From JBBDWZ01 sp050732575 (lineage in GTDB: Bacteria; Gemmatimonadota; Gemmatimonadetes; Longimicrobiales; RSA9), in the NCBI GenBank assembly GCA_050732575.1, contig JBOHRF010000338.1, positions 1 through 5,796 of the forward strand: 5,796 nucleotides of DNA, in the 5' to 3' direction. The notes beneath the pieces were generated by a model that worked only from the letters and a program-made list of their open reading frames with translations, was not told the origin of the DNA and did no database searches. Within the stretch, counting starts at the first letter, position 1. Every line of letters starts with the position of its first letter. A program made the position numbers and the translations under genes. Below are positions 1 through 5,796 of this stretch, in pieces.

Positions 1-2217
1 CGTCAAATCTGCGATTCGACCTTGCGCGGCGAGCAGACTCTGTAATCCGAGCAGAGCTGCCCATCGAAATCCGCGCTCGTTCGATACAGCGAGAAAAGCT
101 CGAAACGCTCGCTCGGCACAGGCGGGGTGCGCGCCCGCCACCGCGAGCTGCTGCGCGGCATGCAACACGGCCACCGGATTGGCGCGCGCGCGCTCCTCCA
201 GGTTGGCCCGATCCGGTCCACGCTCCACGCACTCGACCATGATGGCCCGCTGCGGCCCCAGGACCGTGTCGGGCTCACCGAGGCTGAGTCGGTTCACCAG
301 ATCCCGGGCCCGGCGAGTGTCACCCCGCCGCGTTGCGATCTCGACCAGATGCAACATGGCTGGCGTGAACGTGGTGTCGGCTGCCAGGGCCACCTTAAAC
401 TGGGACTCGGCCAACGAATCGAGGGGCCACCGAGCCGGAAACAGGTGATACAACACTTCGCCCAGAGCCATGGAGGCTTCTGTCCAATCGGGATCATCGT
501 GCAGCGCGCGCTCGAGCCAGAACACTGCACTGTCCGCGCGCGCCGCGTGGTATGCGTCAAGGCCGCGCGCAAAAGCGCGATACCTCGGGGGCAAGAGCGT
601 GTCTCGGGCGAGGGCGACGCTTACGAGCTCCCGTGCTTCTCGGCGCAGGCTCACCCAGTTCGCCGCCTGAGCGCCTTTGACGGCCGCGTATGCGAGTGCC
701 GAATCCATCCGCACGGCGCGCTTGAAGAAATCCAGCGCAGGGCCAAAGCGCGTGCGCCGGTATTCGCGCTCACCTTGCACCAATAACGCGATTGCTGCCG
801 GCTCGCGTTCGGTCAGAACAGCGAAGTCGACTTCCCTGCCTGGATCGAGCAGTTTGGGAATCAGCCGGCGAAGCGCTACATACCCTATGCGAAAGGCCGG
901 CATCGCCACAGCACCAGTTGCGCTCTCCTCAGCCAGCACGGAGTCACCAACCACGTCGTGCAGCCGCAGGACAACCGTGGCGGAGTCGTTGTCCTGGCGA
1001 ACCGCACCCTCGAGGAAATACCGAGCACGTCTACTCTTACTGATTCGGACAGCGGTGCTGGATGAGATTAAACCGGGATTCTCACGGTAACGCTCTTCCA
1101 GATAGCGCGCGCCATCGGTCCCCTTGAGGGGATCGGTGTAAATCAACGCCGCGCTGATCATCATGGCGACGTCCTCGCCAGTCGCCGCAGTGGCCTGTCC
1201 TCCCGCGGCGAGAGGAAAGACCACGACCCGGCTGGCATCCAGCGGCGGTGTAGCACGTCCAATTAGGACCTTCAGGCCAACGCCGATCGCCGTCAGCAGC
1301 AGGCCGATAACCGCGAGGCGGGTAACTCGACGGCGAATGCGGAGCCGCCGGAGCCTGGCGGTGTCGCTTACCGCCTCCAGCGCCGTGGCAAAGGCCGCGG
1401 CAGACCGGAAACGGTCGGCGGGCACTTTGGCCAGCGCGCGTTGGATGACCTGATCCAGCTCCGGTGGTACGGCCGGGCGAACCACGCGCAGTGACCGAGG
1501 CCGTTCGGCAAGGTGTAGCGCAACGATCGCGTGGGTGCTCGGACCCGTGAAAGGTGGTTCGCCCGCAAGCATTTCGTACAGAACACAACCCAGCGCATAA
1601 ACGTCACTGCGCGCATCCACGGCGGATGCACCACCCGCCTGTTCCGGGCTGATATAAGCGGCCGTGCCCATGGCGACACCGGATTCCGTCAAGCGCTCGC
1701 CGCCGGCAGCTTCCAGCGCCCGCGCAATGCCGAAATCACTGACGAACGGAACCTCACCGGACAGCAGGATGTTCTCCGGCTTCACATCGCGGTGTACGAT
1801 CGCCTGCGTGTGTGCATACTCCAGCGTTTGTGCAACATCGCGTGCAATGCGCAGGGCATCCGGAATGGGCAGCTGCTTCTCTCGCTGGATGCGGGCGCGC
1901 AACGATTCACCTTCCACGATCGGCATCACGAAGAAAGGTGAGCCTCGCGCATCACCGGAATCGTAGACGGGCAGAATCCGCTGGTGCTTCAGCTGACCTG
2001 CGATGTGGATTTCACGGAGGAACCGATCGCCGGCGATGGTGGCGGCGAGTTCAGGCCGCAACACCTTGATAGCGACCTCTCGGTTGTTGCGAAGGTCCAG
2101 GGCGCGGTAAACGATCGCCATACCACCGCGCCCCAGTTCATTGCGAACTGTGTAGCGACCTTGGAGCGTCGTGCGCAGCTGCTCGGTTAGCTCGGCATCG
2201 GCGGGCGGGGCGGACAT
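1..2217 (-). CDS. PknB-type transmembrane serine/threonine protein kinase with extracytoplasmic TolB-N/TPR-like region (3' end cut by window)
   Basis: 739 codons are visible, running off the left edge. Phosphorylates Ser/Thr on proteins; the kinase domain is cytoplasmic. All hallmarks are present: glycine loop LGRGGMAIVY (28-37), VAIK Lys51, alpha-C Glu69, HRD catalytic loop HRDVKPEN (142-149), DFG 161-163, SPE 190-192 and DARSDVYALG (201-210). Thr177 and Ser179 align with the two activation-loop threonines autophosphorylated in mycobacterial PknB, so it looks like a competent RD kinase. An Arg-rich stretch (288-300) precedes one membrane helix (about 301-319). Outside, 329-435 resembles the TolB-N-like domain (RVVVFPL, then FLEGAVRQ...ATVVLRLHD), followed by TPR-like helices from about 472 (ALDFFKRAVRMDSALAYA 494-511; a further repeat about 600-632). 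The ATG lies 9 bases after the preceding stop, with no good Shine-Dalgarno, suggesting translational coupling. The kinase call is very secure; the ectodomain naming is from memory of family patterns. Confidence 0.96.
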   Translation of the reverse strand, partial: MSAPPADAELTEQLRTTLQGRYTVRNELGRGGMAIVYRALDLRNNREVAIKVLRPELAATIAGDRFLREIHIAGQLKHQRILPVYDSGDARGSPFFVMPIVEGESLRARIQREKQLPIPDALRIARDVAQTLEYAHTQAIVHRDVKPENILLSGEVPFVSDFGIARALEAAGGERLTESGVAMGTAAYISPEQAGGASAVDARSDVYALGCVLYEMLAGEPPFTGPSTHAIVALHLAERPRSLRVVRPAVPPELDQVIQRALAKVPADRFRSAAAFATALEAVSDTARLRRLRIRRRVTRLAVIGLLLTAIGVGLKVLIGRATPPLDASRVVVFPLAAGGQATAATGEDVAMMISAALIYTDPLKGTDGARYLEERYRENPGLISSSTAVRISKSRRARYFLEGAVRQDNDSATVVLRLHDVVGDSVLAEESATGAVAMPAFRIGYVALRRLIPKLLDPGREVDFAVLTEREPAAIALLVQGEREYRRTRFGPALDFFKRAVRMDSALAYAAVKGAQAANWVSLRREARELVSVALARDTLLPPRYRAFARGLDAYHAARADSAVFWLERALHDDPDWTEASMALGEVLYHLFPARWPLDSLAESQFKVALAADTTFTPAMLHLVEIATRRGDTRRARDLVNRLSLGEPDTVLGPQRAIMVECVERGPDRANLEERARANPVAVLHAAQQLAVAGAHPACAERAFRAFLAVSNERGFRWAALLGLQSLLAAQGRIADLT

Positions 2218-2226
2218 CTACGATCG

Positions 2227-3588
2227 CTACGGAGAAGTGAGACGCAGCCGAACGATCTTGATACCCGCGGCCCCTGGAACTTTCACCCGCAGAATTCGGC
2301 ATTGCCCACCGGGGATGCGCAGGTTCGCGCCATACCACCTGCGCGCCGCATCCTCACTGACTGTGTCACGGACAATGCTGAGTAGTACCCTGCCGGATCC
2401 CGTTAAAGGAGCGTAGAACCAGGTACGAAAACCGGCCTTCGCCACCGTAACCACTGCGACCCGAGTGGACGGCGAAGAAGTCCCAACAATTTCGAATTCG
2501 CCAACTGCGTTTGTCGTGGCGGTAGCTGCTTGCCCAGCGGCGGTGACCCCATTAACGGCCACTCCTTCGACTGCTGCTCCCCGCTCGTCAACCACTCGAC
2601 CCGAGAGTATTGAATCTGTCATCGCGATCCCCCCCATTGAGCAATTACTCCAGATGATCTGCGGGGATATGAGGCCAACCACTTCCGCTGACGCGGTAAC
2701 CTGAAGATCGCTCGCCGGTTCGAATCGGTAGTGAGCGGCGCTATCCGCGGCTGTAGCACCCAGCGCAATGAAAAACGTCTTGGGATAACCGACGCTCGTG
2801 ACCGCGGCGGGCGCGTTTGCTGGATGCGGTGGCCGTAGTGACGTAATGCTGAACGGCGCGGTTCGAGTGGAGTCCAGCGGCCCGAGTCCTTTGATCAGCA
2901 GACGGTACTCGCCGCGTCGAGCCGCAGCAATGAACCAGAGCGTGTCATGCGCCTTCCTGATGACCAGGCTGTCGGCGAAGGGCGAGCCCGGAAGGCTGAC
3001 ATGGGTGACATTCCCGGCAGTATCGAATGCGAGCCAGCCACGGCGGACCGAGACCGTGTCGCCGAACCTCACGGAACTGCTGCTGAGAAATCCGTCGAAG
3101 GCACCGAACGCCGCTTCGTTGATGGCGCGTTCAAGCGCACGCTTCACGTCCGCTCTATATCCCCGGCGAACGGAATCAGCGAGTGCGCGACGCAATACCT
3201 CACGGGCCCGGGGCGTGCCGATGGCCGCGAGTGCGGACGCGGAGCGTATCTGGTAATCCGCCACGTAATTTTCCGACATGCGACGCACGTACTCAGCCTG
3301 AGACATGCCACCCGGCACGAGCACGAACTCGTCGTTGATACTTTGAATTACGCTTTCGAATCGCTTCCCCCCCGGCTGCCGCAGCCGCTTCCCCAGGTCC
3401 CGCACCGCGCGATCCTCAAACGCCGCCACCCTGGCCAGTTCACCGTGTGAACACTCGTCGCAATGCAGCCAGCGATCGATCATGTCCTTCTCCGCGCGGT
3501 GCAGGCGATCCTGGCGCAGAAAAATGATGGCCACTCCGCCAATGATGGCCAACGCGCCGACCAGAACAGCCCATTTCGGCAAGCTCAT
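2227..3588 (-). CDS. Membrane-anchored extracytoplasmic protein with CxxC, HEAT-like and carboxypeptidase-regulatory-like domains
   Basis: 453 residues. I do not recognise the whole protein. An uncleaved-looking N-terminal hydrophobic helix (about 6-24) is followed by Arg/Lys/Asp-rich sequence, so it is probably anchored in the inner membrane; since the rest is beta-rich, I infer it lies outside. Next comes CDEC (Cys43, Cys46), then a helical stretch with a HEAT/PBS-lyase-like repeat (SASALAAIGTPRAREVLRRAL, 117-137). A beta-rich part at about 168-250 (FGDTVSV...GEYRLLIKG) is faintly IPT/TIG-like. Residues 326-404 match the carboxypeptidase-regulatory-like (transthyretin-like) fold: ILSGRVVDERGAAVEGV, then GEFEIVG and a GF turn. 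Such domains usually bind or scaffold rather than catalyse; no enzyme motif is visible. The ATG overlaps the upstream stop (ATGA) and has AAAGGA six bases ahead. An in-frame start further upstream would lengthen the overlap by 41 codons and lose this ribosome site, so it was not chosen. Confidence 0.88.
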   Translation of the reverse strand: MSLPKWAVLVGALAIIGGVAIIFLRQDRLHRAEKDMIDRWLHCDECSHGELARVAAFEDRAVRDLGKRLRQPGGKRFESVIQSINDEFVLVPGGMSQAEYVRRMSENYVADYQIRSASALAAIGTPRAREVLRRALADSVRRGYRADVKRALERAINEAAFGAFDGFLSSSSVRFGDTVSVRRGWLAFDTAGNVTHVSLPGSPFADSLVIRKAHDTLWFIAAARRGEYRLLIKGLGPLDSTRTAPFSITSLRPPHPANAPAAVTSVGYPKTFFIALGATAADSAAHYRFEPASDLQVTASAEVVGLISPQIIWSNCSMGGIAMTDSILSGRVVDERGAAVEGVAVNGVTAAGQAATATTNAVGEFEIVGTSSPSTRVAVVTVAKAGFRTWFYAPLTGSGRVLLSIVRDTVSEDAARRWYGANLRIPGGQCRILRVKVPGAAGIKIVRLRLTSP

Positions 3589-4964
3589 CGGTCGTCCTTT
3601 TTCCGGATGTCCTTTTTCAGTTCGGGACACCCGTTCCACCTGGCCAAGGCGTCGCATTGCATGCGCGGCCGTGTCAACTGCGGCAGGTTGGCAGCAGCCT
3701 TGAAAATCCACGAGTCCGAATCATAGTTCATTCGGAACGCCTGACCGAGCGAGATGTGCCTCCTGACCTTTTCCGTGTGTTTCATGATGTTGTCTCTGCG
3801 CTCAAATCCGTCGGCGCCATCCGTGTGCACTTCCAACGAGAGGGCGTGTCCGATTTCGTGCAGGAGGGTAGGTCTGGGTGCATTGTACCTGATCAGGATG
3901 TCTTCACGGGGCACAGGGGCCGCACCCGCTTCTGCAGCGGCGCCGCCGTCTGTCGAGCGGCACCACACGCCGCGACTCAAACCCAAACCAGGGATCGCCT
4001 CGACGAAGTAGACGTTGAGGCCAGCGCTCCCGGGTCTAAAGTCTGCACAAGCAGTCGGCGTGTTTTCGTTGTAGTATTGCACTGTGTCTTTCAGCCGCAG
4101 GCCGACGCGGTTCAACCTCAATACTTCGTTGGCCTGGTTTGCATGTTGCTTTACCACATCTTCGGTTATCCGCCGCGTCCAGTCACCATTGACGGTCGCG
4201 TCTGGAATCCAGATCGTGACCGGAATCTCCAGCGGAGCAGAGATCGTATTCAAGGCAATACGCTCATCACCACTATTGCTCAACAGCGGCATTACGGACT
4301 GGAAGTTGGCGGTGAAGACCGCGATGGTATCACTCGTGAGTTGGCCGATCTCAACTGACCTGACAAACGCATAAGTAGTATCGCGTCCCGGTATGAGCGC
4401 GACGGCCGGCGGCCACCCGGGTGTATGAGGCAGGCCCTCGAGCACGTCGTTACCGGCGAACTGGGTCGTATCCGTTACCTTGATGGTCAAGGCATCGGAT
4501 AGGCGCCGGCGCCAGCCTGCTTTCACGTTGAGAGTGGCCGGCACGGGTGCACCCGAAATCGCATTCGCAAACAACCAACCGGAGGATCCCGAGAGTGAGT
4601 CCTTCCGTAGAAGCGACTCATTGGTTGTCCATTTGAGACGGCGTTCCTTTTGCTTGCGCGCAAGAACGACAGCCCGCATCTCGAAGGCTTCACCGCCGGG
4701 CACGAACACGTTGCCGGGCTCGATCTGGACCCGATCGTCGCGGCAACTTCCTGCTACCAGGATGAACAGAAGCGACGAGCGCTTGATCAGCGTTCGCCGT
4801 TCGATGAGCCAGCGGCGGAGGCCAGAACGTATGGTGATCGTAAAACCCCTACTGGACGGAGAGTGATATATCCCAGCAAGGAACGACTTGACCTGATCTG
4901 GTGACGTTGCTTTGAACGCCGGAGGTTGCGTGGGTTGACGCCTTCGTACACCGATACTCTGCAA
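3585..4964 (-). CDS. Probable secreted lipoprotein zinc metallopeptidase (zincin-like) with Ig-like N-terminal region; start uncertain
   Basis: 459 residues from the only in-frame conventional start, TTG at 4964. A basic segment, then SSLLFILVAGSC with Cys74, looks like a lipoprotein signal peptide, so the mature protein would be lipid-anchored outside the cytoplasm. Residues about 78-163 (VQIEPGNVFVPGGEAFEMRA, LKWTTNES, then a small-residue beta strand) resemble a bacterial Ig-like (Big2-type) domain. The C-terminal half carries LLHEIGHALSLEVH: His369, Glu370 and His373 fit the HExxH zinc site, and Asn-Ile-Met 392-394 followed by SLGQAFRMN resembles the Met-turn region of metzincin-like peptidases. 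The third histidine (380) is one residue later than in the standard HExxHxxGxxH. Cys306, 335, 437 and 446 could form disulfides. It is first of three minus-strand genes; its TGA overlaps the next ATG. The real start is probably nearer the signal peptide. Peptidase class is likely; the substrate is unknown. Confidence 0.82.
   Translation of the reverse strand: MQSIGVRRRQPTQPPAFKATSPDQVKSFLAGIYHSPSSRGFTITIRSGLRRWLIERRTLIKRSSLLFILVAGSCRDDRVQIEPGNVFVPGGEAFEMRAVVLARKQKERRLKWTTNESLLRKDSLSGSSGWLFANAISGAPVPATLNVKAGWRRRLSDALTIKVTDTTQFAGNDVLEGLPHTPGWPPAVALIPGRDTTYAFVRSVEIGQLTSDTIAVFTANFQSVMPLLSNSGDERIALNTISAPLEIPVTIWIPDATVNGDWTRRITEDVVKQHANQANEVLRLNRVGLRLKDTVQYYNENTPTACADFRPGSAGLNVYFVEAIPGLGLSRGVWCRSTDGGAAAEAGAAPVPREDILIRYNAPRPTLLHEIGHALSLEVHTDGADGFERRDNIMKHTEKVRRHISLGQAFRMNYDSDSWIFKAAANLPQLTRPRMQCDALARWNGCPELKKDIRKKDDR
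3595..3600 (-). promoter_or_regulatory. Ribosome binding site for the 2227-3588 gene
   Basis: On the minus strand AAAGGA is followed by six bases (CGACCG) and then ATG at 3588. It lies inside the last codons of the upstream metallopeptidase gene. It decides the start of the downstream gene, because the ATG it serves also forms the ATGA stop/start overlap. Confidence 0.65.
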
Positions 4965-5098
4965 TCCAGTTAACGTGCCGTCAAGGGGGCTGCAACAGGG
5001 CCAGGGTGACCAGTCTCAGTCCAGACCCTAACTTGACCCAGCATTCTGATAGTTGAGCGAAGCTAACCCGCATCCCCGAAACCTTGTCACCGCGCACA
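4965..5098. other. Divergent intergenic region
   Basis: 134 bases separate the leftward three-gene set from the rightward crotonase gene, so promoters for both must lie here or just inside the 5' part of the metallopeptidase frame. On the minus strand TTGACG (4979-4984) is a good -35 match, but the hexamer 17 bases on is CAGAGT, a poor -10. On the plus strand TTGACC (5033-5038) has no acceptable -10 partner. I saw no stable hairpin, long palindrome, operator-like repeat or RNA gene. Sigma-factor preferences of this organism are unknown, so absence of E. coli-like boxes is not strong evidence. Confidence 0.5.
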
Positions 5099-5796
5099 AT
5101 GGACCTGCTCTTCGAACGAGACGGCGCGATCGCCACGCTCACGCTCAACCGTCCCGACCGGTTGAACGCGGTGAGTCTGCCGCTCTATCGTGCGTTGATA
5201 CATGCGCTTACAACAATCAACCGCGACGTCTCACTCCGTGCGGTTGTTCTGACCGGCGCAGGCCGGGCCTTTTGCGTGGGCGCGGATCTCAAGGCCCACG
5301 ATGAAGCCGAGCCATCGCTCGAAGACAAACGCGTCTACGTGCGCACGGCGCAGCGCGCGCACCGCCGCATGCAGCGTTTGTCGAAGCCGATCGTGGCGGC
5401 CGTGAACGGTCACGCCATTGGCGCGGGGCTCGAGCTGGCCTTGTCTTGCGATTTTGTACTTGTGGCGGAGGAAGCGAAGCTGCGCTTTCCGGAAATCGCG
5501 ATCGGCACGTTCGTGGGCGGAGGCACGGTGTACACGTTGCCGCGGCGGGTCGGGCTGTTGCGCGCCAGGGAGCTGTTGCTGCTGGGCGAGTTTTTCAGTG
5601 CGCACGATGCCGTGAGCTGGGGCATTGCCAATCGCGCAGTCGCCGCCGAGCAGGTGCTGCCTGCGGCGCTCGAACTGGCCGAAAAACTCGCCCGGCGCGC
5701 ACCGCGCTCCATGGCGCACGCCCGGCGACTTCTGAATCACGCGCAGCAAATGGACACCCGTCGCGCGCTTGCGCTCGAGGCTGCTGCGCTGCTCGA
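5099..5796 (+). CDS. Enoyl-CoA hydratase/isomerase (crotonase) family protein (3' end cut by window)
   Basis: 232 complete codons are visible; family members are usually about 255-265 residues, so only the last few dozen are missing. It probably hydrates trans-2-enoyl-CoA or does a related acyl-CoA reaction in the cytoplasm, as in fatty-acid or branched amino-acid breakdown. The N-terminus IATLTLNRPDRLNAV is typical. The CoA/oxyanion-hole segment AFCVGADLK (58-65) and the second oxyanion segment VNGHAIGAGLELALSCD (102-118) are intact. Glu112 and Glu132 (in FPEIAIG) occupy the positions of the two catalytic glutamates of rat mitochondrial enoyl-CoA hydratase (E144 and E164), favouring a true hydratase over relatives lacking one of them. 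The ATG is the only in-frame start near the expected N-terminus; no Shine-Dalgarno is visible ahead of it. It is divergent from the kinase genes, with no functional link evident. The exact substrate cannot be told from this. Confidence 0.95.
   Translation, partial: MDLLFERDGAIATLTLNRPDRLNAVSLPLYRALIHALTTINRDVSLRAVVLTGAGRAFCVGADLKAHDEAEPSLEDKRVYVRTAQRAHRRMQRLSKPIVAAVNGHAIGAGLELALSCDFVLVAEEAKLRFPEIAIGTFVGGGTVYTLPRRVGLLRARELLLLGEFFSAHDAVSWGIANRAVAAEQVLPAALELAEKLARRAPRSMAHARRLLNHAQQMDTRRALALEAAALL

Noticed and set aside
127..786. A 219-codon plus-strand open frame and several shorter ones opposite the kinase
   Set aside because: The opposite strand encodes a continuous kinase/TPR protein with conserved motifs. 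The plus frames are Arg/His/Pro-rich, motif-free translations of GC-rich antisense sequence.
1082..1588. A 168-codon minus-strand frame overlapping the kinase in another phase
   Set aside because: It lies within the same stretch as the kinase C-lobe and membrane helix, and its composition is low-complexity Arg/Gly/Pro. It is a frame shadow, not evidence of a frameshift, because the kinase frame reads through intact.
3657..4358. A 233-codon plus-strand open frame
   Set aside because: It is antisense to the metallopeptidase, including the HExxH region, and shows no recognisable domain or ribosome site.
5033..5061. A plus-strand promoter for the crotonase built on TTGACC at 5033-5038
   Set aside because: The hexamer 17 bases downstream (AGCGAA) does not resemble a -10 box, and other spacings are no better.
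5002..5066. Short inverted repeats in the divergent gap (AGGGT...ACCCT; AGC-GAA-GCT)
   Set aside because: The arms are only 3-5 bases, with no extension or run of T, so they are no better than chance as an operator or terminator.
5053..5304. An 83-codon plus-strand frame starting ahead of the crotonase
   Set aside because: It overlaps the crotonase N-terminus in a different phase and is Arg/Pro-rich with no domain.
5231..5749. A 172-codon minus-strand frame opposite the crotonase
   Set aside because: The crotonase frame has both oxyanion-hole segments and both catalytic glutamates, and the antisense frame has no recognisable features.

Overview
The window suggests a GC-rich bacterium with extensive Ser/Thr kinase signalling. 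The best guess is Gemmatimonadota or a relative. The basis is the kinase: a VLRPELA / RFLREI / VMP.VEGESLR / GERLTESG..MGT..Y.SPEQA wording and a C-terminal extracytoplasmic TPR part, a combination I associate with that phylum. This is recall-based inference with no database search behind it.

Layout. Positions 1-4964 hold three tightly packed genes on the minus strand, read from right to left. First comes a probable secreted or lipid-anchored zinc metallopeptidase with an Ig-like N-terminal part (3585-4964). Its stop overlaps the next start as ATGA. The second gene (2227-3588) encodes an inner-membrane-anchored extracytoplasmic protein with a CxxC motif, a HEAT-like helical stretch, beta-rich modules and a carboxypeptidase-regulatory-like domain. 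Nine bases after its stop begins a PknB-type transmembrane Ser/Thr kinase (2217 to the left edge, incomplete). A 134-base divergent gap (4965-5098) separates this set from a plus-strand enoyl-CoA hydratase/isomerase gene (5099 to the right edge, incomplete).

How they may work together. Spacing and overlap indicate that the three minus-strand genes are one transcription unit with translational coupling. Two products are predicted outside the cytoplasm, and the third spans the membrane with a cytoplasmic kinase and an external TolB-N/TPR-like portion. A plausible but untested reading is an envelope sensing module in which the protease and/or the multidomain protein acts with the kinase ectodomain. 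The crotonase gene is metabolic, divergent and probably unrelated.

No RNA genes, mobile elements, CRISPR arrays or convincing terminators were seen. The main annotation uncertainty is the start codon of the metallopeptidase.
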